64,000 nucleotides of DNA, taken from NCBI GenBank assembly GCA_958510875.1, contig CAUEHT010000005.1, positions 434,001 through 498,000 of the forward strand, in the 5' to 3' direction. Source of the DNA: Endomychus coccineus. Taxonomy: Eukaryota > Arthropoda > Insecta > Coleoptera > Endomychidae. Each line of letters begins with the position of its first letter. Position 1 is the stretch's first letter. Positions 22,998-34,444 of the stretch are shown here, in pieces. The notes below the pieces were generated by a model, which saw only the letters and a list, made by a program, of their open reading frames with translations, searched no databases and had not been told where the DNA came from. The position numbers and the translations under genes are program-made.

Positions 22998-23890
22998 ATG
23001 GATCACGCAAAGAGGATCACAATCCACAATGCAGGTGGAACAATTAATATCCAGCACTATTATGTGAGTATATTTCATGTTTATTTTAATATTGAAGGCG
23101 AAACTTTGTTTAAAAGTGAAATTTTGAATCATGATATACCTAAAGACCTATATTATATTTCGTTGTAACTTTTTGGTTGTGCAAATTTAATTTTGACTAT
23201 TAATTAAATACATAATGTATTTGGATATAAATAAAACCGTTTAATAGAAATTTTTTGTTGTTGTAGGAAAAATATATCGATACGAAAAGGGGAGGTGGGC
23301 GAGGAGCAAGAGGTCGTAAGGGAAGAAGGGGACATGAAAGGAAGTGGAATGTGGGAAAGGGTCCGGAAGTAACACTTCCGGCGCCGGAATTAGTAAATCC
23401 GGCTCCGGAATTGAAACTTCCGGCACCGCCAATGGAGGGTAGGTTTTTTCACTATTGATAAGTACGTTTATATGTTTTTATATCTTTGTACAAAGAAATA
23501 AAAGAAGTTTATGAAATCTCACAATCCAAATTTTAGATCTTTACTAAATGTTTCGAGGACAGTCACTTACACCTCATTTTCATCAAGTATCATAAGAAAT
23601 GCTGAAAAAAAAGTATATTATAAATTTTTTTTGATAATATATACTTATAACAATATACTTTTCTTTCAGCCTTTCTTATAATACTTGAAAATGAGGTTTA
23701 AACATATAGCAAAGATCTAAAATTTGGATTGTGAGATTTCATAAACTTCTTTTAAAAATGTATAACATGAACTCACACTTGGGTAATACCAATTTATGTT
23801 TTTATATCTTTCAAATTTATTCTATAAATTGTTTATATATATTTTTTTACAGGAATTGATGAGGAAAGATTGTTGGAGGAGGAGGGGTGA
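22998..23890 (+). CDS. three-exon gene for a 91-residue basic, PAPEL-repeat protein
   Basis: Exons are 22998-23063 (ATG start; donor TAT/GTGAGT), 23267-23438 (acceptor TTGTAG; donor G/GTAGGT) and 23853-23890 (acceptor TTTTTTACAG; stop TGA at 23888). The joins are phase 0 and phase 1. The spliced length is 276 bp, so the frame holds throughout. AATAAA is at 23941. Exon 1 gives a short polar N-terminus (MDHAKRITIHNAGGT). Exon 2 begins with a Gly/Arg/Lys-rich basic stretch (GGGRGARGRKGRRG), followed by three proline-rich repeats (LPAPEL, NPAPEL, LPAPPM). Exon 3 is a short acidic tail (EERLLEEE). No known domain was recognised. RNA or chromatin binding is suggested only by the RG-rich stretch. 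It lies between Helitron fragments and could be a host gene or captured sequence. Confidence 0.65.
23500..23753. repeat. foldback element inside intron 2
   Basis: Arms of about 110 bp, starting AAAAGAAGTTTATGAAATCT at 23500, return in reverse complement to 23753 with some mismatches. A short AT-rich loop is centred near 23626. It lies entirely within the second intron of the 22998 gene and is probably a MITE. The transcribed intron would form a long hairpin. Confidence 0.8.
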
Positions 23891-23940
23891 TTTTTGTTTT
23901 GTTTTTGTTTTTATTTTATGTTTGTTTTTGTTTTATGTTT

Positions 23941-23946
23941 AATAAA
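23941..23946 (+). terminator. polyadenylation signal AATAAA
   Basis: It lies 51 bp after the stop codon of the three-exon gene, preceded by a T-rich tract. Confidence 0.55.
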
Positions 23947-24019
23947 TTAGTTGTGAAGTTATTTATGATTTTCATTAGTAGATGTAGTTGATAAATTGAA
24001 TGTTAATAGAAAGTTCAGA

Positions 24020-25555
24020 TATGTACTTATCATATTTGAAAAACCTTCATTTTAGTTTTATTGAGTTTTAATTCAAGTTACATAATAATATCAGAAATAG
24101 GTATAGTAGATATCATTGTTGAATTTTCATCATTTGGAAAAAATAGTCACATACCTATAGGAATGAATTCAACTTTGTAAGTTAATTCACTTTTGATTGA
24201 AAATAACTCAAACAGATTCATACACTATTTTAAATGATAATCACAGTTTCATGGAAAGGTATGTTATAAAAAAATTATTAATCGTTGAGGAAATGTGAGT
24301 AGCCTTAAATATATACTATCTTTGTATGCAATTCGATAACATTTCCCCAAACCTATCGGTACCAGAACCATTGGTTATCTGTCACATTAAAGAAAATTCC
24401 TCACACATACCTATAAGCTAGGTTATCAGCGTCCAATCGGATATAATGCAAGGAACAACTGAGCAAATGCAAGTATTTCATTATTAAACTTTACTCTCAC
24501 CTTGATTCTTGTTGTATATGTATCTGCGAAGTCCAATTGGTAGTATTATAACTGTACCATCTATATACTTTAAATGCCATTTCGTTATTTGTGCTAACGT
24601 TATATAACATCCTTGAAATGATATACTTTGTGATATCCATACATATTAACATCCATGTAATTAGTCTTGATCGATGAAATACTCTTGTATAATACATCTT
24701 CTTCATACTTTATGTGTTACAATACACCCATAATCATTATTGTGTGATGCTTTCGGCTACCTACATTGAAAATGTCAAATGACAATTATTCAAAAAACGC
24801 AATACAACATGCACATGTATATGAAGATATATCTTTATTGTAATAACTACAATAACATTATACTACTACTACTTTATTAAATGTCTTATACTATGAATCT
24901 GAAATGATTCTGAGTGAATCCAATGTATGTACTGCTACATAACTCTACTGTAGAATATGACAGATATCTTGATATATTCCTTTAATATCTATAGTACTAT
25001 TCCCGTACATGATGTACATACATTTCCAAATCGTTTTTGTGTTTCTTTCAATCCTTATATACTTTGATTCGTTTAAGAATATGTGTGTAGGTTAAACGTT
25101 GATAAATGATTCGTATCTTCATATCTAAAATCAAATATTTTAGCGCTATTGTTAGACAATTGCTCAGACTTACTTTTAGATAGATGACGACCCCGATTTA
25201 TATCATATTCAAGTACTTTTAGACGGAAACATCATGTTTACGATATACATCTGGCAGATGGTTAATATGTTTAAATGACAATGTGTGAGACCATATAGGT
25301 GTGCTCGGGCTCATTTTAATGTAATTCACGTCCGTAAATATGATGCCAGTGGCTCCCAATACTCTATAGATGTAGAAATGTACTTGTACCCCTAGGAAGG
25401 GTATCTTCGTCCATGGCTCATTTTGGACACTGATAGAACGTATAGAGTTTTTATAACGCTTTTCGCATTGTTTCTATTTCATTTCATTATAAATACACCT
25501 CCGGAATCAATCGCTTTCGTAAATTATCAGTAAATTCTTACATAGGTTACCTTCA
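24020..25555 (-). mobile_element. Helitron unit, truncated and diverged copy
   Basis: Similar to the middle of the later units (for example 28240-30130), with many differences and indels. It breaks off near the position equivalent to 26830, and the next copy begins. It lacks both termini. Confidence 0.7.
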
Positions 25556-27913
25556 AACTACGTCAAAGACACCTTTAGGTTGTCCCTCTGACATACGTTA
25601 ACTTGACAGTTGTAGGTTATATAGATATACTTTAGGTTGTCACTTGGACAAACGTCAACTTGACAGTTGTAGGTTACATAGAAATAATGCAAGGAACAAC
25701 TGAGTAAATGGATGTATTTCATTATTAAACTTTAATCCTACCTTTATTCTTGTTATATATATATTCTGCAAAGCCCAATTGTTAGTATTGAAACTGTACA
25801 ATCTATACTTTGAATGCCATTTCGTTATTTGTGCTAACGTTATATAACATCCTTGAAATGATATACTTTGTGATATCAAATTCATTTTTGACCACTTTCA
25901 TAATCATTTCGATACAGATTAACATCCATATAATTAGTCTTGATTGATTGATGAAATACTCTTGTATACATCTTCTTCATAGTTTATGTGTTACTATATA
26001 AATATGCTTTCGGCTACCTACATTGAAAATGTCAAATGACATTTTATATTTCTGAAACACAATACACCATGCACATGTATATAAAGAAAGATATCTTTAT
26101 TGTAAATACAATAAAATTATACTAATACTACTTTAAAAGGCTTATACTATGAATCTGATGTGATTCTGAGTGAATCCATTGTACGTAGTGCTAAGTATCT
26201 CTGGAAGATGCTACGTATACTGTAGAATATGACAGATATCTTGATATCTTCCTTTAATATCTATAGTACCCTTCTCGTAAATGATGTACCTACATACCTT
26301 TCCAAATCGTTTTTGTGTTTCTTTCATCCCTATGAACTTTAATTTGTTCAAGAATATGTGTGTAGGTTAAACGTTGATAAATGATTTGTATCTTCATATC
26401 TAAAATCAAATATGTTAGCGCTATTGTTAAACATTGGTTAGACTTACTTTTAGAGAGTTTTTTGATAGATGAGGACCCCGATTTATATCATATTCAAGTA
26501 CTTTTGGACGGAAACATGATGTTTACGATATACATCTGACAGATAGTTAATACGGGTAGTCACCAACGTGTGAGACCATAGAGGTGTGCTCGGGCTCATT
26601 TTAATGTAATTCACGTCCGTAAATATGATGCCAGTGGCTCCCAATACTCTATAGATGTAGAAATGTACTTGTACCGCTAGGAAGGATATCTTCGTCCATG
26701 GACCATTTTGGACACTTATACGCCGTATACAGCTTTTATTATTGCTTATACTTCATTTCATCATACAAACACCCCCGAAATTGATCATTTTCGTAAATTA
26801 TCATCTAGATTGTCGTCAAACGACGTCGAATCTTTACGATTTATTTTAAGGTACTTAGCGGCATTTTTAGGGGTGCCAAAAACAACCATCAAAGTTCACC
26901 CGGAGTAAATCGATGACGATCTTTCCGATGGTGAATTTTAATTGAACGTAGAGCCTTTACTTTTCGATAAAAAAATTCCTCCAAGATAATTTTAAATATG
27001 GCCGACAAAAATTGGTACCGAATGGATTTGAATAAAAATATCCCCAAATTTTGCGTCAAATTAATTAATTTGAAGTTTTTGAAATTGCGAAATTTCGCAA
27101 TTTTATACGAACGTTGAAACACACACAACTCTTTAGCGCCTGAGGCTCCGGGATTTTCACTTGGCCTATCGAAATTAGAAGGTTCGAATTGTATAAAAAC
27201 ACAATTGCATGAAGGCCAGATGTCCTACGTAATTAGTTACGAACGGAAACATTTTGACAAATGCCTCGAGGAGATCGCTACGCTTCAGTTAGAGTTTATA
27301 CATTTTACCTTGGTCTTGTTAATTTGGGGCCGTTTAGTGGCCCGTGCGAGCGGCGCCAGTTGTAATAAAGTCTTTTTTGCTATGGGCCGCTAGCTTTTAC
27401 CCGCTTCGCGTATATTTTAGTAGCTAGAAAATTCCCTTTGGTGCTTCGCACGTCAGACGTGCATAGCTGAGACTTGACACTACCCGTTTCTATTTTAATT
27501 AAATTTTCCTATTCAAACGACATTTTGGGGCCCGAAAATGTGCCTAAGCAACGGCCCCGATGGAAATCTAACGACATGGAGCGAAAACGGCACGCGAAAA
27601 GTGGTCGTACAGCCGTATTAGGTACAGAAAGTTTTCACTTTTCTAACTCGCCAGCTACGCGCTCCTCACGTGAACGTCATTCGATTTACGGAAAATTAAC
27701 TATTTCAAAAGAGTTTTCGACCCGGTTCGGGGCTATCGCGACCTTTTAAAAGGTTCAAAGTTTACATTTCGACCATTTTCCGGGCTCGAACCCGTCGCCA
27801 ATTTTAGCTTGTCGGGTTCAAAGTTGACGTTCGATTAGGTCGAAAATCGCATATTTTTAGTGAGTTTTCTAGGAACTTGCGTACCAACTCAATAAGGCCA
27901 GTATTATTGTTGA
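25556..27913 (-). mobile_element. Helitron unit 0, 3'-truncated
   Basis: It begins inside the unit (CACCTTTAGGTTGTC region, with that block duplicated at 25570-25680). It ends at 27913 with plus-strand ...TATTATTGTTGA, so its minus-strand 5' end is TCAACAATAATACTGG. This differs from the TCGGTATTAGAATAAG of the later units but is alignable. CTAG of the next unit follows at once. Confidence 0.75.
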
Positions 27914-30900
27914 CTAGTTGATTTTACGGGCTACGCCCCGCTGTGCTACGCCCCGCTAAGTTACGCCCCGCTGACGTACAGTTGTTTTCATGTGCAACGC
28001 CTTTTTGAGGGTTTAGTCGGATAGTGCGTGGTAACCTTTATGTGAGGTGTATGGGCACCTTTAGGTTGTCACTTGGACAAACGTCAACTTGACAGTTGTA
28101 GGTTACATAGATAAAATGCAAGGAACAACTGAGTAAATGGGAGTATTTCGTTATTGAATTTTAATCCTACTATACCTCTTTCTTTTATGGAGTAACAACA
28201 TTACTATTCAAGTAATCGAAGGAGATGACCCCACCCCCTTTTGGATGTGACTTATCATTCGGAAAAGTTTCCCAGTAAAAAAAGTACCTAAATAGAACCA
28301 GTATGTAGGAGGGTATTCCTTCTTATAATGTTAATTAATAAATATTGTGCCAATTTGAAATTATGTATTTTCTCAACATGCTACCTACAATTGACTTCTA
28401 TTTGTACATAGCTAAAACGCTATTCACACTATTTTGAATTCAAATTAGTCTCTGAGGAATGAGAAGAAGCTATTTTATAAAAAAATCTATAAGCCGTTGA
28501 AGAAACCTGAGCATTTTGTCTATCTGAAGCAGAATGACATTCTCTTTTGAGCTACCTCAAGGATACACCTTCTTAGTAGTATGCCATTCGAAAAGATTTC
28601 TCAAACATATCGGTAGTAGAACCATTGCAAAAACCAATTCCCAGTCTTAAAACTGTACGATTTACCCTTTTTGTTATAAATACAAAGATACAGAATTTAT
28701 TCCTATTAGTAACTTGCAAAATGCAATTGTGTTTAGTTTGTACCTACAGGTCTCAAGCAAGTTTGTACATATCTATTTTTATTGCTAGATAGTCTCAGAG
28801 AAAGTTATGTTATAAAAAATCTACTACCCGTTGAGGAAGGATTTTTTCTCTTTTCAGCTCCGAATCTGATGTACTTATGCCAGGAATAATGAAGAAGAAG
28901 GGTGCATTTCATTATTAAGTTTTCCTCCTACCTTTATTCTTTTTATATATACATTTGCAAAGCTCAATTTGAAGTATTGAAACTGTACAATCTATCATTT
29001 GTAAACTTTCCCGTCATCTCTCTTAATGTTGTATAACATCCATAAAGTGATGTATACTTTGTTGAAACTATACCTTGTGGTAGCAGATTAATTGTTTAAC
29101 ACTTTTATAATCATTTTCATGCATGTAACATCAGTTTTGGTGAAATTTTTCCTCCAACTGACATATGTATAAAATGATACATCATGTAAATTGAACATTA
29201 AGAATGCTTTCCTTTCCAATAACATATGAAATACTCTTGTATACATCTTTTCCTTCCTTTATTTCATATGATTTAGGCCTAATTAGCATCCGATTCCTAA
29301 AAGATGCTATTATATCATAACCTTGGATCTACGTTGAAAATGTGAAATGTCAATTTAGATCCTGAAACATAATAAACCATACACATATATGAAAATGTCT
29401 TTATTGTAACTAAAATAACATTATTTGAATACTTTGAAAGGCTTGTACTATGAATTTGAACTAATTATAAGTGAATCCAATGTTCGTGGTGCTACATAAC
29501 TCTGGACAATGCCACGTGTATAGTAGAATATGACAGATATCTTGTTATTTTCCTCGAAAATTTATTGTACCCTTCTCGTAGATGATGTAGATACCTTTCC
29601 AAATCGTTTTTGTGTTTCTTTCAATCCTTATGAACTTTAATTTGTTCAAGAATATGTGTGTAGGTTAAACGTTGATAAATGATTTGTATCTTCATATCTA
29701 AAATCAAATATGTTAGCGCTATTGTTAAACATTGCTTAGACTTACCTTTAGAGAGTTTTTTGATAGATGAGGACCCCGATTTATATCATATTCAAGTACT
29801 TTTGAACGGAAACATGATGTTTACGATATACATCTGACAGTTGGTTAATATGTTGAGACATCGAAGTGTGAGACCATAGAGGTCTGTTCGTGCTCATTTT
29901 AATGGAATTCACGTCCGTAGATCTGATTTCAGTGGGCCCCAATAGTCTATAGATGTAGAAATGTACTTGTAGCCCTAGGAAGGATATCTTCGTCCATGGA
30001 CCATTTTGGACACTTATACGCCGTATACAGCTTTTATTATTGCTTATACTTCATTTCATCATACAAACACCCCCGAAATTGATCATTTTCGTAAATTATC
30101 ATCTAGATTGTCGTCAAACGACGTCGAATCTTTACGATTTATTTTAAGGTACTTAGCGGCATTTTTAGGGGTGCCAAAAACAACCACCAAAGTTCACCCG
30201 GAGTAAATCGATGACGATCTTTCCGATGGTGAATTTTAATTGAACGTAGAGTCTTTACTTTTCGATAAAAAAATTCCTCCAAGATAATTTTAAATATGGC
30301 CGACAAAAATTGGTACCGAATGGATTTGAATAAAAATATCCCCAAATTTTGCGTCAAATTAATTAATTTGAAGTTTCTGAAAGTACGAAATTTCGCAATT
30401 TTATACGAACGTGGAAACACACACAAGTCTTTAGCGCGTGAGGCTCCGGGATTTTCACGTGGCTCATCGAAATTAGAAGGTTCGAATTGTATAAAAACAC
30501 AATTGCATGAAGGCCAGATGTCCTATGTAATGAGCTACGAACGAAATGATTTTGACATATGCCTCGAGGAGCTCGCTACGCTTCAGTTAGAGTTCATACA
30601 TTTTACCTCGGTCTTGTTAATTTGGGGCCGTTTCTTGCCCCGTGCGAGCGGCGCCAGTTGTAATAAAGTCTTTTTTGCTATGGGCCGCTAGCTTTTACCC
30701 GCTTCGCGTATATTTTAGTAGCTAGAAAATTCCCTTTGGTGCTTCGCACGTCAGACGTGCATAGCTGAGACCTGAGAGTACCTGTTATTATTTTAATTAA
30801 ATTTTCGTATTTGAAAGACATTTTGGGGCCCGAAAATGTGCCTAAGCAACGGCCCCGATGAAAATCTAACGACATGGAGCGAAAAGGGCACGCGAAAAGT

Positions 30901-31203
30901 GGTCGTAAAACCGTATTAGGTACCGAAAGTTTTCACTTTTCTAACTGGCCAGCTACGGGCTCCTCACGTGAACGTCATTCGATTTACGGAAAATTAACTA
31001 TTTCAAAACAGTTTTCGACCCGGTTCGGGGCTATCACGACCTTTTAAAAGGTTCAAAGTTTACATTTCGATCATATTACAGGCTCGCTCTGCTCGCCTCG
31101 TTTAGCTTGTCGGGTCCAAAGTTGACGGTGAAAATCGCATATTCCTAGTTAGATTTTTAGTAACTTTGACACCAACCTAATAAGCCGCTTATTCTAATAC
31201 CGA
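27914..31203 (-). mobile_element. Helitron unit 1 (complete, 3290 bp)
   Basis: The minus-strand 3' end is CTAG (27914-27917) with a GGGGCGTAGCCC hairpin ten bases inside. The 5' end is TCGGTATTAGAATA at 31203. The terminal hairpin region is expanded here (CTACGCCCCGCT-like block about three times). No Rep/helicase is encoded, so it is non-autonomous. A 131-codon plus-strand frame (30296-30691) and a 66-codon frame (30006-30206) are shared with other units but resemble nothing known. Confidence 0.85.
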
Positions 31204-34200
31204 CTAGTTGATTTTACGGGCTACGCCCCGCTAAGATGCAGTTTTTTATGTGCAACGCCTTTGTAAGGGTTTAGTCGGATGGTGCGTGGTAACCTTTATG
31301 TGAGGCGTACGGGCACCTTTAGGTTGTCACTTGGACAAACGTCAACTTGACAGTTGTAGGTTACATAGATATAATGCAAGGAACAACTGAGTAAATGGGA
31401 GTATTTCATTATTGAATTTTAATCCTACTATACCTCTTTCTTTTATGGAGTAACAACATTACTATTCAAGTAATCGAAGGAGATGACCCCACCCCCTTTT
31501 GGAAAAGTTTCCCAGTAAAAAAAGTACCTAAATAGAACCAGTATGTAGGAGGGTATTCCTTCTTATAATGTTAATTAATAAATATTGTGCCAATTTGAAA
31601 TTATGTATTTTCTCAACATGCTACCTACAATTGACTTCTATTTGTTCATAGCTCAAACAGCTATTCACACTATTTTCAATCCAAATTACATTCTCTGAGG
31701 AATGAGAAGAAGCTATTTTATGAAAAAATCTATAAGCCGTTGAAGAAACCTGAGCGTTTTGTCTATCTGAAGCAGAATGACATTCTCTTTTGAAGTACCT
31801 TAAGGATACACCTTCTTAGTATACCATTCGAAAAGATTTCTCAAACATATCGGTAGTAGAACCATTGTAAAAACCAATTCCCAGTCTTAAAACTGTTCGA
31901 TTTACCCTTTTTGTTATAAATACAAAGATACAGAATTTATTCCTATTAGTAACTTGCAAAATGCAATTGTGTTTCGTTTGTACCTACAGGTCTCAAGCAA
32001 GTTTGTACATATCTATTTTTATTGCTAGATAGTCTCAGAGAAAGTTATGTTATAAAAAATCTACTACCCGTTGAGGAAGGATTTTTTCTCTTTTCAGCTC
32101 CGAATCTGATGTACTTATGCCAGGAATAATGAAGAAGAAGGGTGCATTTCATTATTAAGTTTTCCTCCTACCTTTATTCTTTTTATATATACATTTGCAA
32201 AGCTCAATTTGAAGTATTGAAACTGTACAATCTATCATTTGTAAACTTTCCCGTCATCTCTCTTAATGTTGTATAACATCCATAAAGTGATGTATACTTT
32301 GTTGAAACTATACCTTGTGGTAGCAGATTAATTGTTTAACACTTTTATAATCATTTTCATGCATGTAACATCAGTTTTGGTGAAATTTTTCCTCCAACTG
32401 ACATATGTATAAAATGATACATCATGTAAATTGAACATTAAGAATGCTTTCCTTTCCAATAACATATGAAATACTCTTGTATACATCTTTTCCTTCCTTT
32501 ATTTCATATGATTTAGGCCTAATTAGCATCCGATTCCTAAAAGATGCTATTATATCATAACCTTGGATCTACGTTGAAAATGTGAAATGTCAATTTAGAT
32601 CCTGAAACATAATAAACCATACACATATATGAAAATGTCTTTATTGTAACTAAAATAACATTATTTGAATACTTTGAAAGGCTTGTACTATGAATTTGAA
32701 CTAATTATGAGTGAATCCAATGTTCGTGGTGCTACATAACTCTGGACGATGCCACGTGTATAGTAGAATATGACAGATATCTTGTTATTTTCCTCGAAAA
32801 TTTATTGTACCCTTCTCGTAGATGATGTAGATACCTTTCCAAATCGTTTTTGTGTTTCTTTCAATCCTTATGAACTTTAATTTGTTCAAGAATATGTGTG
32901 TAGGTTAAACGTTGATAAATGATTTGTATCTTCATATCTAAAATCAAATATGTTAGCGCTATTGTTAAACATTGCTTAGACTTACCTTTAGAGAGTTTTT
33001 TGATAGATGAGGACCCCGATTTATATCATATTCAAGTACTTTTGAACGGAAACATGATGTTTACGATATACATCTGACAGTTGGTTAATATGTTGAGACA
33101 TCGAAGTGTGAGACCATAGAGGTCTGTTCGGGCTCATTTTAATGGAATTCACGTCCGTAGATCTGATTTCAGTGGGCCCCAATAGTCTATAGATGTAGAA
33201 ATGTACTTGTAGCCCTAGGAAGGATATCTTCGTCCATGGACCATTTTGGACACTTATACGCCGTATACAGCTTTTATTATTGCTTATACTTCATTTCATC
33301 ATACAAACACCCCCGAAATTGATCATTTTCGTAAAATATCATCTAGATTGTCGTCAAACGACGTCGAATCTTTACGATTTATTTTAAGGTACTTAGCGGC
33401 ATTTTTAGGGGTGCCAAAAACAACCACCAAAGTTCACCCGGAGTAAATCGATGACGATCTTTCCGATGGTGAATTTTAATTGAACGTAGAGGGTTTACTT
33501 TTCGATAAAAAAATTCCTCCAAGATAATTTTAAATATGGCCGACAAAAATTGGTACCGAATGGATTTGAATAAAAATATCCCCAAATCTTGCGTCAAATT
33601 AATTAATTTGAAGTTTCTGAAATTGCGAAATTTCGCAATTTTATACGAACGTTGAAACACACACAAGTCTTTGGCGCGTGAAGCTCCGGGATTTTCACGT
33701 GGCCTATCGAAATTAGGAGGTTCGAATTGTATAAAACCACAATTGCATGAAGGCCAGATGTCCTGTGTAATTTGTTACGAACGGAAACATTTTGACAAAT
33801 GCCTCGAGGAGCTCGCTACGTTTCAGTTAGAGTTTATACATTTTACCTCGGTCTTGTTAATTCGGGGCCGTTTCTTGTCCCGTGCGTGCGGCGCCAGTTG
33901 TAATAAAGTCTTTTCTGCTATGGGCCGCTAGCTTTTACCCGCTTCGCGTATATTTTAATAGCTAGAAAATTCCATTCGGTGCTTCGCACGTCAGACGTGC
34001 ATAGCTGAGATCTGAGAGTACCTGTTTCTATTTGAATTGAATTTTCGTATTTAAAAGACATTTTGGGGCCCGAGACTATGCTATTAAGTTGACCCGGTTC
34101 ATAATCTAACGACATGGATCGAAAACCGCACTCCAAATGTCCCCTTAAAGTCGTAGGAGGGAGCACTATTTTTGCACTTTTCTAACTCGCCAGCTACGCG

Positions 34201-34444
34201 CTCCTCACGTGAACGTCATTCGATTTACGGAAAATTAACTATTTCAAAAGAGTTTTCGACCCGGTTCGGGGCTATCACGACCTTTTAAAAGGTTCAAAGT
34301 TTACATTTCGATCATATTACAGGCTCGCTCTGCTCGCCTCATTTAGCTTGTCCGGTCCAAAGTTGACGGTGAAAATCGCATATTCCTAGTTTGATTTTTA
34401 GTAACTTGACTACCAACCTAATAAGCCGCTTATTCTAATACCGA
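31204..34444 (-). mobile_element. Helitron unit 2 (complete, 3241 bp)
   Basis: It is bounded by CTAG at 31204-31207 and by TCGGTATTAG read leftward from 34444. It is nearly identical to unit 1 over most of its length, except for a replaced block at about 34070-34170. A short deletion at about 31500 (relative to 28245-28260) helps explain the shorter length. Confidence 0.85.

Noticed and set aside
26708..26908. 66-codon frame MDTYTPYTAFIIAYT, repeated four times at 3.2 kb spacing
   Set aside because: The repetition reflects the Helitron units themselves. Copies are too recent for frame conservation to mean selection.
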